In this document: in pieces, positions 24,619 to 33,583 of the stretch
Layout of the letters: each line of letters begins with the position of its first letter
Position numbering within the stretch: the first letter of the stretch is position 1
DNA from: Dysgonamonadaceae bacterium
GTDB lineage: Bacteria > Bacteroidota > Bacteroidia > Bacteroidales > Azobacteroidaceae
Assembly (NCBI GenBank): GCA_031260045.1
Contig: JAIRKO010000016.1
Coordinates: 1 to 64,000 of the forward strand
Length of the DNA: 64,000 bases
Direction of reading: 5' to 3'
Notes under the pieces: model-generated
The model's input: only the letters and a program-made list of their open reading frames with translations
The model's database searches: none
What the model was told of the DNA's origin: nothing
Translations under genes and position numbers: made by a program

Positions 24619-26049
24619 TTACTGCCTTCCGATAGGCACGACAAATCCCATTTGCACATTAAACGCTTTCGACGAAACGGGAATAAATGACGAATTGGTT
24701 TCCGGAAGTATGTAATCGCTTGCAATATAGAAAAAAGAACCTAAATGTAACGACAGTCCGAACGTTTGAAATCCGCCGTAAACAAACGAATAACTCAAGC
24801 CCGCTTCCACTGCCTCTATCGGTTTTATGGCGCCGCCTACGGTATATTCCGAAACGGTTTTGCCCCAGTTGAAAGCGGTCGTCGACACCAGCCCAACATT
24901 GATGTGTTCTTCCGGGAAAGCATATTCTATACCCCAGTTGAGTTTGGCTTTCAAGCCGGTATTCCGATTTTGTTGTTCTTTCGGCGGAATATCCGTGAAA
25001 TTATATACGTCTTTGAAAGCATCCCCAAAATCGGAAAAAACCTCTTCCGAACCGTCGGTACTGATTGCCCTGTCTCCCATGATGACAACCGTTTCGTTCG
25101 GGTTGGTTACCAAACAAAGGTTGTTCGCTTTGTTCCAATTGATAAAACCCAAGTCGGTTACAGCCGCCGAAACAGTAAAATTATTCAGGAACGAGGTTTC
25201 ATCTTCCATAAAATAGGAGGGATTGAACGACGCGCCCACGTCAAATCCAAATCCGAAACCGTTCACGTCCACAGCGACTTTGTCCGCATCGAACCCTTCA
25301 AATTTGCCCTCTGCTTCATTATATTTCGCCTTAAGTCCTTTCATGGCAACCTGTATGGAAGTCTGCATTTCCATCGCCGACCAATTATCTTTTCCTATAT
25401 GCAGTTTCATCCTGTCCATTTTGAGGCGAGCGTTTGCCAGTCCCAGCAATACTTTCACCTTAGCGCCCACCAAAAGGGTGTTGTCGAAGAAAGGATAAGA
25501 ACCGCCCACGCCGATTTGCCCGAAAGCGGTTGCATCGGCGGAAACGCCGGCGAGGTTATAGTCTTTACCGTTTTCGTCTAACGCGAGGTTTTTCATGAAA
25601 TCGAAAAAAGTTTTCGGAATGGTCATTTCCGCATTAGCCCGAAGGCTTGCATCGAACGTCAGGAAAGCGTCTCCCGCATAAAAACCGAAACCGAGAAGGG
25701 TTGCATTAAAGTCCAAATCCAAAAAATTCTGTTTGGAAACGCCCTTCATGAATTGCTTGTAATCAACGTCTTTATGCAGGAACAAGGCGGTTTTGCCGTC
25801 TTCGCCCTTGCCGGGAAACAGGAAATTTTCCAATATAAACGTATTGGTGCGGTATCCGAGTGAAAAGTTCGTCAATCCGGGAATACCGATATATCCGTTT
25901 TGCGGACGCAAAGCCGGGTTCATGGAACTCTTAACATAAGAAGTCGACAGTAAATATTCCGTATGAGTCTGCCCGAATGTGGAACCGATAAAGAAATAAG
26001 CGCCCAACAGGGCAAGAATAAATTTTGTATGATTATATAATTGTTTCAT
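24619..26049 (-). CDS. DUF5723 family outer-membrane-type protein
   Basis: A 476-residue exported protein: signal peptide ILALLGAYFFIGSTFGQT, then repeated amphipathic strands (LLGFGFYAGDAFLTFDASLR, VGASFNPSYFMED, WGIEYAFPEEHINVGL), ending in a strand near GSFFYIASDYILPE. It fits DUF5723, a Bacteroidetes family that looks like an outer-membrane beta-barrel of the PorP/FadL kind. It lies 17 bases after the lipoprotein gene and is probably co-transcribed with it. Function unknown; a porin or a surface assembly role would suit. Confidence 0.75.
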   Translation of the reverse strand: MKQLYNHTKFILALLGAYFFIGSTFGQTHTEYLLSTSYVKSSMNPALRPQNGYIGIPGLTNFSLGYRTNTFILENFLFPGKGEDGKTALFLHKDVDYKQFMKGVSKQNFLDLDFNATLLGFGFYAGDAFLTFDASLRANAEMTIPKTFFDFMKNLALDENGKDYNLAGVSADATAFGQIGVGGSYPFFDNTLLVGAKVKVLLGLANARLKMDRMKLHIGKDNWSAMEMQTSIQVAMKGLKAKYNEAEGKFEGFDADKVAVDVNGFGFGFDVGASFNPSYFMEDETSFLNNFTVSAAVTDLGFINWNKANNLCLVTNPNETVVIMGDRAISTDGSEEVFSDFGDAFKDVYNFTDIPPKEQQNRNTGLKAKLNWGIEYAFPEEHINVGLVSTTAFNWGKTVSEYTVGGAIKPIEAVEAGLSYSFVYGGFQTFGLSLHLGSFFYIASDYILPETNSSFIPVSSKAFNVQMGFVVPIGRQ

Positions 26050-26066
26050 TGTAGTAAAATTTAAAA

Positions 26067-27650
26067 TTAAAACTCATAATGGATACCGTTGCTCGAAACA
26101 AGCCGAACGTTCTTAATCTCAATATAATCGTCTTTTTTAATAATGCCCTGTCCCGACAAAATGTAAGTAAGCGCAAGATGCCGCGCCTTTTTCAGCCGCG
26201 CTTCGTCTTCATAGCTTATGGCAATCGACAGCGCGTTGTCGGTTTGCGTCGTCTCAACCAAATCGGGTATTACCTTGAAAACGGAATCCAGCGCAACGGC
26301 TTGAATGTCCACATCTACGCCCGCCATCGAATTATGCAAATCCGCTTCAATGAAAGCATCGTCTATACGGCTAAAAATTTGGTCGTAAGTATCCTCCGAA
26401 AATAAACCGGCAATCGTATCTTTCAGGCTTAATTTTATTGCGTGAAAATCGAACGGAAGTTTAAACGAAGTCGACAAATCTAACTTATCCGACGAAGGTA
26501 GTTGTGCTTTCGCGCTATTAAAATTTAACGTTATGGCATACTTCAATTCGCTGGGGAACGGCGTGCTGACCATTTCGCTAAAATCCGGCAGTTTCCCCTG
26601 AGTTAAGACATAAGTCGTATCCTTGCTTGTTTCGTTAAAGACCAAAGGCGCGGCGAGAGAGGATGATTTTTCCTCGTTTCTCGACAAATCGAATCCCAAT
26701 GTGAAACCCGCGTTTAGATTGGACTTTATGCCTAAAGATAAGGTAGGACTACGAAAAGTAAGCACATCGTCACTGCCGAAAGCGCTTTGCAAATCGCTGA
26801 ATTTATTTTCCGTTCCGTCGATTTTTTTTGTTCCGTTAATGATGCAGTCTATGTAAGATACGGAAAGTTCGCCGGATTCAAGGATAAATTTAAATTTCGG
26901 TTTGTTTGCCGAAAACGCAACGGGGGCGCTTCCCGTCAAGTCGGCGCGATAAGTGATTTCGCGTTTTCCCTCTTCCTTAAAGGAATAGGAGGTTACTTGG
27001 ATGGGGGACATTTCGGCTTCGTTCAACTCGCTCAGTAGAACCGACCTGGTTACTTTATTGTCTTCGTCGGCTCCTGCAACAACAAAATACGACGGAAATT
27101 TCACCGTTAAGGTGAGTTGCGCATCCTCTCCGGGATTTGGAAAACTGAGGTTATCCAATTGAATTTTAGGTTCTATGTTGAATGATTTAAATACAACTTT
27201 TTCAACATCAATCGACAAGTCGTTTTCCCCAACCAATGCGGGGACGCTCATTTTATATGCTACCGTTGTTTCCCGCACCAGCACAAATCCGTTGTCAACG
27301 GGGATGGGTTTCGATAAACTCGAAAGGGAGGTAATATTGGACGATTTTTCTATTTTTTCCAACTTCGGATTTTCAAAATCAAGGAATTTGTCGACGGGCG
27401 AACCGCCGTATTCAATGTAAAGCACGCCGTCTGCGCCCGCTTTCACGCTGTCGTACATTTCCAGCAGTCTATTGTAAACGATAATCTTTTCAATATTGCC
27501 GATAGGGATATTAATACTGTCGCCATTGCCAAAAGTAGCGTTTGTGTCCATTTTATCGTCGTCCAAATCAAAATCCCGATTGATACATGACGAAAAGGAT
27601 AAGATAAATAAACTAAAAATAATCTGAAAGACTAAAATTTTTTTTCTCAT
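26067..27650 (-). CDS. Predicted lipoprotein, beta-rich, unknown function
   Basis: A 527-residue protein. The N-terminus is a lipoprotein signal peptide ending in LSFSSC (Cys22), followed by acidic residues (NRDFDLDDDK), which in Bacteroidetes often marks export to the outer membrane or surface. The rest is beta-rich, with repeated strand patterns (VEKVVFKSFNIEPKIQL, AQLTLTVKFPSYFVVAG, TYRADLTGSAPVAFS). I do not recognise a catalytic motif. The gene has its own -7 box at 27703-27710 and precedes the DUF5723 gene, so the pair probably makes one envelope complex. Confidence 0.7.
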   Translation of the reverse strand: MRKKILVFQIIFSLFILSFSSCINRDFDLDDDKMDTNATFGNGDSINIPIGNIEKIIVYNRLLEMYDSVKAGADGVLYIEYGGSPVDKFLDFENPKLEKIEKSSNITSLSSLSKPIPVDNGFVLVRETTVAYKMSVPALVGENDLSIDVEKVVFKSFNIEPKIQLDNLSFPNPGEDAQLTLTVKFPSYFVVAGADEDNKVTRSVLLSELNEAEMSPIQVTSYSFKEEGKREITYRADLTGSAPVAFSANKPKFKFILESGELSVSYIDCIINGTKKIDGTENKFSDLQSAFGSDDVLTFRSPTLSLGIKSNLNAGFTLGFDLSRNEEKSSSLAAPLVFNETSKDTTYVLTQGKLPDFSEMVSTPFPSELKYAITLNFNSAKAQLPSSDKLDLSTSFKLPFDFHAIKLSLKDTIAGLFSEDTYDQIFSRIDDAFIEADLHNSMAGVDVDIQAVALDSVFKVIPDLVETTQTDNALSIAISYEDEARLKKARHLALTYILSGQGIIKKDDYIEIKNVRLVSSNGIHYEF

Positions 27651-27702
27651 TTTTGCTTCTTAATTTATTAAGTAATTGATGTGTGGTAAATAAAAAACAG
27701 TG

Positions 27703-27710
27703 CAAAGGTA
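27703..27710 (-). promoter_or_regulatory. -7 box TACCTTTG of the lipoprotein-DUF5723 operon
   Basis: Exact TAnnTTTG match on the minus strand, 52 bases before the ATG at 27650. Confidence 0.6.
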
Positions 27711-27775
27711 TGAATAATTTTTAATAGGGCAATAATTAAGCATTATTTAAATATAATTGATTTTGGCGATTTGTG

Positions 27776-27884
27776 ATTATTGCGGGTTTCAAAGCCTGCC
27801 ATCGCGGGCGGAGCGGAGACCCGCAAACCGTATCTCGTTTTTCAGGGGATCCCGCGTCAAGCGCGGGATGACGGCTGCGATAAT
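27776..27884. repeat. Element B, copy 1 (CCCGTCATCCCGCG-type repeat)
   Basis: ATTATTGCGGGTTTC at the left and CCCGCGTCAAGCGCGGGATGACGG at the right (two short pieces: GATCCCGCG and GCGCGGGATGACGG). Related copies lie at 34264-34305, 44994-45043, 54115-54214 and 58776-58882. The 269-base gap 27651-27919 holds this repeat and the promoter, and nothing else recognisable. Confidence 0.75.
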
Positions 27885-27919
27885 TAAGAACAAACACGAA
27901 ACCGACGGACTTAGTTCAT

Positions 27920-28471
27920 TCAATATTCCTCAAACGGATTACCATCGCTCAAATTCTCAAGGTCTTCCTCATCATACCCGTCCAAATTCAAAAGATCGTC
28001 ATTCCCGTAAAAATCGTCATTTTCCGCGCCGAAAGTTTGCATTTTGGTTTCAAATTCCTCGAAATTAATCGTTTGAACCGGCGGACGCCCCACCAATTTA
28101 ACGCACTCCGCTTTCGGCTGACTTTTGCCCGTGATGATTTCTTTCAATTCCATGAAAAAAGCCCTGTCGGTGAGAAAATCAAAAACATACAGTATTTTTT
28201 GACGTTCCTCGTCCAAGAGATCGCTCAGCCGCGTGGAGTCCATTATATAACTGTCTTTTTCAGAGCTTATATCCATCTCTATCAGCGTGATTTCCTTTTC
28301 TTTTTCCCAATTCTCGTCGCAGATAAAAAAAGAGGTCATCTCATCTTTTTTGTATCCGACGGAATTCAAAATGGCTTCGTGCAAATCATAAAAAGTAGCG
28401 TCGGAATCAATTAAAATGTCTCGCCTGAAATTATCCGCTTCGTCCGATAAAATAACAAATCTGTAAACCAT
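27920..28471 (-). CDS. TnpR/pRiA4b ORF-3-like protein
   Basis: A 183-residue protein. The N-terminal part (VYRFVILSDEADNFRRDILI, ATFYDLHEAILNSVGYKKDE, then FFICDENWEKEKEI) matches the fold of the IS1096 passenger TnpR and pRiA4b ORF-3 families; the last ~60 residues are very acidic (GNDDLLNLDGYDEEDLEN). Despite the family name there is no transposon around it, and such genes are regular chromosomal neighbours of lipid A genes in Bacteroidales. Probably cytoplasmic; function unknown. It lies 26 bases after lpxA. Confidence 0.75.
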   Translation of the reverse strand: MVYRFVILSDEADNFRRDILIDSDATFYDLHEAILNSVGYKKDEMTSFFICDENWEKEKEITLIEMDISSEKDSYIMDSTRLSDLLDEERQKILYVFDFLTDRAFFMELKEIITGKSQPKAECVKLVGRPPVQTINFEEFETKMQTFGAENDDFYGNDDLLNLDGYDEEDLENLSDGNPFEEY

Positions 28472-28497
28472 AATCTTAAAAATTCATAACTTGTAAT

Positions 28498-29277
28498 TTA
28501 TCCAAAATATCCTCTCACAATGCCCCGCTGAGAATTTACGATAAAAGCAACAATGGCTTCTTTTTCGGCGGAATTGGGAACCGTTTCGTCAATCTGTTTC
28601 AACGCTTCCTTGAAATTCAGTCCCGACTGATACAAAATCCGGTAAATTTCCTGAATGGTTGAAATCCGTTCGTTGTCGAAATTCCTTCTTTTCAAGCCCA
28701 CAACGTTAATCCCCGAATAGGAAATCGGTTCGCGCCCGATAATAACATAAGGGGGAATATCTTTGTTGACGCGCGAACCGCCCTGAATCATCGTGTGCAT
28801 GCCGATGCGCGTAAACTGGTGAACCAGCGCCCCGCCGCTCAAAATGGCATAGTCGTCCGCTTCAACTTCCCCCGCCAGTTGGGTGGCATTTCCCAATATC
28901 ACATTATTTCCCAGTACGCAGTCGTGCGCCGTGTGTGAGTAAGCCATTAGCAGACAGTTGTTTCCGACAACGGTTTTGCCTTTCGCCGCCGTCCCCCGGT
29001 TCACGGTGGCGCATTCCCTGACGGTTGTGCCGTCGCCGATTTCGGCTGTGGTTTCCTCTCCCTTGAATTTCAAATCCTGTGGAACAGCGGCGATTACCGC
29101 GCCCGGAAAAATCCGGCAGTTGCTGCCGATTCGAGCGCCGTTCATAATCACGACATTCGGATAAATGAGGGTATTGTCGCCGATCACGACATCTTTTTCT
29201 ATCGTAACAAAGGGGCTGACCGTAACATTTTTCCCGATTTTTGCATCGGGATGTACTGACGATAAATTTGGAAGCAT
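28498..29277 (-). CDS. lpxA: UDP-N-acetylglucosamine acyltransferase LpxA
   Basis: A 259-residue enzyme for the first step of lipid A synthesis, adding a 3-hydroxyacyl chain from ACP to the 3-OH of UDP-GlcNAc. It is a left-handed beta helix of hexapeptide repeats (VHPDAKIGKNVTVSPFVTIE and on), with the catalytic His in MAYSHTAHDCVLGNN, and a C-terminal helical domain (NFDNERISTIQEIYRILYQS). Length matches E. coli LpxA (262). It is the third gene of lpxD, lpxC-fabZ, lpxA. Confidence 0.96.
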   Translation of the reverse strand: MLPNLSSVHPDAKIGKNVTVSPFVTIEKDVVIGDNTLIYPNVVIMNGARIGSNCRIFPGAVIAAVPQDLKFKGEETTAEIGDGTTVRECATVNRGTAAKGKTVVGNNCLLMAYSHTAHDCVLGNNVILGNATQLAGEVEADDYAILSGGALVHQFTRIGMHTMIQGGSRVNKDIPPYVIIGREPISYSGINVVGLKRRNFDNERISTIQEIYRILYQSGLNFKEALKQIDETVPNSAEKEAIVAFIVNSQRGIVRGYFG

Positions 29278-29298
29278 AAGATATGTGTGAAAAATGAG

Positions 29299-30687
29299 TT
29301 ATTTATTTTTTATTATCTGCGCCATAAATTCAGCTTCGCAAGCCAGTTTTTCCCCCACGAAAGTATAGCCTTTCATAATGGCTGTGCCTCGCCGGAACTC
29401 GGAAGCCAGTTCCACCCTGAAAATCAGGGTATCGCCGGGCGATACTTTCCGGCGGAATTTCACATTGTCGATTTTCATAAAATAAGTGGAATACCTGTGC
29501 GCTTCGTCTAATCCGTTCAACACCAGCAGCCCGGCAGCCTGCGCCATCGCCTCGACAATTAAAACGCCCGGCATAACCGGCTCTTCGGGGAAATGCCCCT
29601 GAAAAAAAGGTTCATTGACCGACACATTTTTAATCGCCACAATGTGCATCGCGCCGATTTCAATCACTTTATCGACCATTAAAAATGGAAAACGGTGCGG
29701 AAGCAATTCTTTAATCCTGACAACGTCCATTACGGGCGGAAGGTTGGGATCGTAAACCGGTGCCTGTATGTCGTTGAGTTTAATGTCTTTCCGAATAAAC
29801 CGCGCAAATTGGTTGTTGATTTTGTGTCCGGGGCAATTGGCGATGATCCGTCCTGTAATCGGCTTTCCAATCAGGGCGATATCTCCCAAAATATCCAGCA
29901 GTTTATGCCGGGCAGGTTCATTGTTGTAAACCAGCGGTTTATTCATGATATAACCCAGTTCGGATGCGTTTTTGTGCTTCACGCCCATGGTATCGGCAAG
30001 GCGGTCGAAACGCTCCTGACTGATTTGGTGTTCGTAAATCACAATCGCGTTATCCAAATCGCCGCCCCGTATTAATCCGTTTTGCAAAAGCGGTTCGATT
30101 TCGCGGACAAAAACAAATGTACGGCTTGCCGCTATTTCTTCCTTGAAATTTTTCAAATCGTTCAGGGTCGCGTACTGATTATCAAGGAAAAACGAATCAA
30201 ACGTGATGTGCGCATTGATGCCGAAACTGTCGTCGGGTAGCACCGTAATCGAAGAACCGGTTTCACTGTCGGCGACCTCAATTTTGTGTTTCACCACATA
30301 ATATTCCCTCACCGCATCCTGTTCGGCAAGCCCAACCCGCTCAATTTCATCGGCATATATGACGGCGCTTCCGTCTAATATCGGAAATTCCGGCGCATTC
30401 ACTTCAATCAGGCAATTATCGACCTGATAGGCGTATAATGCAGCCATGGCGTGTTCGACGGTAGAAACGGTAACTTCATTCTTTGAAAGCACCGTCCCCC
30501 GCTGCGTTCCCTTTACATTTTCGGCAAGAGCGTCAATCACGGGCTGACCTTCCAAATCAATCCGTTTAATTTTGTAACCGTGATTAGCCGGCGCGGGATT
30601 AAACTTGATTTCGATTTCAAGTCCCGTATGCAATCCTTTGCCTTTCAGGGAAAAGCTTTCTTTCAATGTATGTTGTTTTGTATTCAT
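29299..30687 (-). CDS. lpxC/fabZ: Bifunctional UDP-3-O-acyl-GlcNAc deacetylase / 3-hydroxyacyl-ACP dehydratase
   Basis: A 462-residue fusion. Residues 1 to about 305 are LpxC, the zinc deacetylase that commits lipid A synthesis: TLKESFSLKGKGLHTG, TVSTVEHAMAALY with a zinc His, and ARHKLLDILGDIALIG with the other His and Asp ligands. The remainder is FabZ, a hot-dog dehydratase of fatty acid synthesis: LLPHRFPFLMVDKVIEIGAM with the active His and HFPEEPVMPGVLIVEAMAQA with the Glu. The fusion is characteristic of Bacteroidetes and balances lipid A against fatty acid synthesis in one chain. It lies 21 bases before lpxA. Confidence 0.96.
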   Translation of the reverse strand: MNTKQHTLKESFSLKGKGLHTGLEIEIKFNPAPANHGYKIKRIDLEGQPVIDALAENVKGTQRGTVLSKNEVTVSTVEHAMAALYAYQVDNCLIEVNAPEFPILDGSAVIYADEIERVGLAEQDAVREYYVVKHKIEVADSETGSSITVLPDDSFGINAHITFDSFFLDNQYATLNDLKNFKEEIAASRTFVFVREIEPLLQNGLIRGGDLDNAIVIYEHQISQERFDRLADTMGVKHKNASELGYIMNKPLVYNNEPARHKLLDILGDIALIGKPITGRIIANCPGHKINNQFARFIRKDIKLNDIQAPVYDPNLPPVMDVVRIKELLPHRFPFLMVDKVIEIGAMHIVAIKNVSVNEPFFQGHFPEEPVMPGVLIVEAMAQAAGLLVLNGLDEAHRYSTYFMKIDNVKFRRKVSPGDTLIFRVELASEFRRGTAIMKGYTFVGEKLACEAEFMAQIIKNK

Positions 30688-30866
30688 CTATTTTTGTATT
30701 GTTGGTCAGCCCGGTCAAGTATTATTTTTGCTTGATCCATGCTGCCTTGCACTATTTTGTAATTTAAATTGCCGTCGATCCCAGAACTTTATGCAAGGAT
30801 TCGTACGCATTCAACAGGATGCGATTCATTTTGTTGTTTCTTTTAGACATCGCCGCCTGATAATCC

Positions 30867-31901
30867 TTAAAATCGGGACGTTGATTCTTTTTTAAGTTCT
30901 TCAATTGCTCTATTCATCTCCGGCAATTTCCGGAAATGAATGCTTGAACGAAGAAAGTCTTTCAAATTAATAGCCGGCATACCCATAATATTCCTGTCCG
31001 ATTCGATATTGCCGATAATGCCCGTCTGTGCGCCGACGCCCACATTATCGCCGATTTCAATATGTCCGACCGCGCCCGACTGCCCGCCAAACATACAGTT
31101 TTTCCCAATTTTGGTTGAACCCGCAATACCGGTTTGCGCCGCAATAACCGTGTTTTCCCCGATTTCCACGTTGTGGGCAATCTGAATCAGGTTGTCCAAT
31201 TTCACGCCGCGACGGATGACGGTCGAATCCATTACCGCCCTGTCAATGGTTGTATTGGCGCCGATTTCAACCTCGTCTTCAATTCGCACATTTCCCAATT
31301 GTGGGATTTTTTTATAATCACTGCCTTCTTTGGCAAACCCAAATCCGTCGGCGCCAATCACCGCACCGGCATGGATGATGCATTTTTTCCCAATGCTACA
31401 GCCGGCATAAATTTTCACGCCCGGATAAATAACGGTATCATCGCCAACCGTAACATGTTCGCCGATATAAACATGGGGGTAGATTTCTACATTTTTGCCG
31501 AGTGCGACATGCTCGCTGATATAAGCAAAAGCGCCTATATAAATCGCTTCGGGCGAAAACCCCGCCGAAGGACTGACGAAAACGGGCGACTCAATGCCTT
31601 TTTTGCGGTTTTTCCCTTTCTCAACCTGTTCCATGAGCAAAGCCAGCGCAAGATATGCATTCGGCACGCGGATAAGCGTTAAAGTGGAAGGCAAGGTTTT
31701 TTCAGGCACAAAATCATTATTTACCAGCGCTATACTCGCCCCAGTTTCATAAATATAATGTGTGTATTTCAAATTGGCAAGAAAAGTAAGCGTTCCGGGT
31801 TTTCCATCGTCGATTTTTGAGAAATTGTTCACTCTCGCCAGTTCGTTCCCTTCTATTTTTCCCTGAAGAATGTTTGCAATTTCTTTTGCAGTGAACTCCA
31901 T
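30867..31901 (-). CDS. lpxD: UDP-3-O-(3-hydroxyacyl)glucosamine N-acyltransferase LpxD
   Basis: A 344-residue enzyme for the third lipid A step, adding the N-linked acyl chain. The N-terminal uridine-binding domain ([20 protein letters not shown]) is followed by a long hexapeptide beta helix with the catalytic His region [20 protein letters not shown] and a short C-terminal helix ([16 protein letters not shown]). Length is normal (about 345 in relatives). Just past the stop a neighbouring frame stays open for about 35 more codons (to 30764), reachable by losing one A of an A6 run; see findings. A -7 box at 32092-32099 with repeat A3 in the leader probably drives the operon. Confidence 0.95.
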   Translation of the reverse strand: MEFTAKEIANILQGKIEGNELARVNNFSKIDDGKPGTLTFLANLKYTHYIYETGASIALVNNDFVPEKTLPSTLTLIRVPNAYLALALLMEQVEKGKNRKKGIESPVFVSPSAGFSPEAIYIGAFAYISEHVALGKNVEIYPHVYIGEHVTVGDDTVIYPGVKIYAGCSIGKKCIIHAGAVIGADGFGFAKEGSDYKKIPQLGNVRIEDEVEIGANTTIDRAVMDSTVIRRGVKLDNLIQIAHNVEIGENTVIAAQTGIAGSTKIGKNCMFGGQSGAVGHIEIGDNVGVGAQTGIIGNIESDRNIMGMPAINLKDFLRSSIHFRKLPEMNRAIEELKKESTSRF

Positions 31902-31959
31902 TTTGTTGTTTTTTCAATTAAGTATGTGTGAAAAATTAAATTATATTTTTAAAATTTTA

Positions 31960-32056
31960 TTCTGGATTGCTTCAGGCTTCGCCTTCGCAATGACGGCTGC
32001 GGTATTGCAACCCCAGCGCGTCATTGCGAACCGCAAAGCGGTGAAGCAAACCAGAA
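31960..32056. repeat. Element A, copy 3, in the presumed lpxD leader
   Basis: It begins TTCTGGATTGCTTCAGGC and ends GCGGTGAAGCAAACCAGAA: the two ends pair, and an inner CGCAATGACG/CGTCATTGCG pairing extends it, so the whole may fold into a long hairpin. It lies between the -7 box at 32092 and the lpxD start at 31901. Confidence 0.8.
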
Positions 32057-32091
32057 AAAATAATATGAACTGTTACTTAATTAATGGTGCA

Positions 32092-32099
32092 CAAAAGTA
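32092..32099 (-). promoter_or_regulatory. lpxD: -7 box TACTTTTG, probably of the lpxD operon
   Basis: TAnnTTTG match on the minus strand between the HD gene and lpxD. It implies a leader of about 185 bases holding repeat A3. Confidence 0.45.
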
Positions 32100-32105
32100 C
32101 GGAAT

Positions 32106-33335
32106 TTATTCCGTATCTCGCAAAAAACAAAAATAATACTTTTTAATCTTTTTTGAAAGCAATTGAATATTAAGCATATCCGACGCGACGGAAATGTCCT
32201 CCGTACTGCCGTCTTTGAACAGAATGTCGATGCTGTCGTCGGCTTCGCTGTACATGTTGGTAGATATGGTTTCCGAAAAAATCAGGGATGCGGCGTCTTC
32301 AGGCGACAGGCGGTATTTTTCGGCAAAGTAACGCACCTTGTCAGCCGCCAACTCCGGCGGAAAGGGTTTTGAATTAACTTCTATCTTGAATAAATTCCGG
32401 TTAACCAGCCCGGAGCAAAGCAGCGACAGGACTTTATCGGCGCTTTTTGTCCACGTTTTGAGCGCGTACCAAATATCGTTGTCGTCCAAATCCACGAAAT
32501 GCCGGATGGCTTCGGGGTCGGTTTCAAAACGTTGCCTGTCTACCTTATTATACAGGAAATATTTCAACGGGTAGGGGATTTTCGGTTTGTCGCCGAGAAC
32601 CGCCGGACGTTTAGCCCGGTTCAAGGTGTTGATCATCATTTTTTCCGCCGCCAGCGCCGTCTTGTGCAAATACACTTGCCAGTACATCAAACGCCGCGCC
32701 ATCAGAAAGTTTTCGATGGAATAGATGCCTTTGGCTTCCACCACCAATTTATCGTTTTTCACGTTAAGCATTTTGATAATTCGCGCCGAGCCAATATTCC
32801 CTTCGGTTACGCCGGTAAAAAAACTGTCGCGCCGCAGATAATCCAGTCGGTCGACGTCCAACTGTCCGCTGACCAACTGATGCAGAAACCGTTTGGGATA
32901 AGTATCCCGAAAAATTTCAATCGCCAAACTCAATTTCCCGTCCATTTCCTCATTCATCCGGTTCATCAGCATCAGGGAAATATCTTCGTGGCAAATTTCT
33001 GTTACCAAAGAACTTTCCAGAACATGAGAGAAAGGCGCATGACCCATGTCGTGCATCAGAATGCAAGCCATCGCGCCGTCTTTTTCTTCGTCGGAAATCG
33101 CATGACCTTTGGAACGCAGTTGCGCAACGGCTTCCGCCATCAGGTGCATCGCCCCCAGGGAATGATGAAACCGCGTATGAACGGCGCCCGGATAAACATA
33201 AAACGCCAGTCCCAGTTGCCTGATTCTGTTCAGCCGTTGAATATAAGGATGATTGATAATCCGGTAGATAAATTCGTTCGGAATGGCGATGAAGCCGAAG
33301 ACGGGGTCGTTGATTATTTTTGTTTTTTTATTCAC
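32106..33335 (-). CDS. HD-domain phosphohydrolase (dGTPase/YdiL-like)
   Basis: A 409-residue protein starting at GTG. It carries the metal-binding HD motif ILMHDMGHAPFSHVLE and an upstream His in VHTRFHHSLGAMHLMAEAV, followed by LDVDRLDYLRRDSFFTGV, a pattern of the deoxynucleotide triphosphohydrolase-like HD proteins. Such enzymes cleave dNTPs or related phosphates; the true substrate of this Bacteroidetes form is not known. In this order of bacteria it is a normal neighbour upstream of lpxD. The C-terminal ~100 residues are a mixed domain (RYFAEKYRLSPEDAASLIF). Confidence 0.88.
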   Translation of the reverse strand: MNKKTKIINDPVFGFIAIPNEFIYRIINHPYIQRLNRIRQLGLAFYVYPGAVHTRFHHSLGAMHLMAEAVAQLRSKGHAISDEEKDGAMACILMHDMGHAPFSHVLESSLVTEICHEDISLMLMNRMNEEMDGKLSLAIEIFRDTYPKRFLHQLVSGQLDVDRLDYLRRDSFFTGVTEGNIGSARIIKMLNVKNDKLVVEAKGIYSIENFLMARRLMYWQVYLHKTALAAEKMMINTLNRAKRPAVLGDKPKIPYPLKYFLYNKVDRQRFETDPEAIRHFVDLDDNDIWYALKTWTKSADKVLSLLCSGLVNRNLFKIEVNSKPFPPELAADKVRYFAEKYRLSPEDAASLIFSETISTNMYSEADDSIDILFKDGSTEDISVASDMLNIQLLSKKIKKYYFCFLRDTE

Positions 33336-33373
33336 CTTTTATCGTCAATTACAAATTACGAAATTTAAGGGAA

Positions 33374-33381
33374 CAAAATTA
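33374..33381 (-). promoter_or_regulatory. -7 box TAATTTTG of the HD gene
   Basis: TAnnTTTG match on the minus strand, 38 bases before the GTG start at 33335. Confidence 0.5.
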
Positions 33382-33405
33382 CAAATAAAAATGATTAATG
33401 ATTAA

Positions 33406-33537
33406 TCTGGATTGCTTCGCTTCGTTCGCAATGACGTGTGCGGTGTTTCAACTTCGCGGCGGCACAATCGCGCCAATGGCTGCGATATTGCAATCCACTG
33501 CGTTATTGCGAACCTCGAAGGGGTGAAGCAATCCAGA
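33406..33537. repeat. Element A, copy 4 (longest)
   Basis: It begins TCTGGATTGCTTCGCTTC and ends GGGTGAAGCAATCCAGA. The 13 outer bases pair perfectly and an inner GTTCGCAATGACG/CGTTATTGCGAAC nearly does. The 132-base length suggests the complete element. It lies between the HD gene and a decayed gene. Confidence 0.85.
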
Positions 33538-33583
33538 AAGAAAATTTTCTAATTTCATATTTTTTAATGTTTATTTAACTTTT

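Noticed and set aside
27920-28471. A transposon passenger gene (TnpR name)
   Set aside because: The family name is historical; no transposase, terminal repeats or target duplication flank it.
32499-33368. 289-codon plus-strand open frame over the HD phosphohydrolase gene
   Set aside because: Antisense to the HD catalytic motifs; no family recognised.
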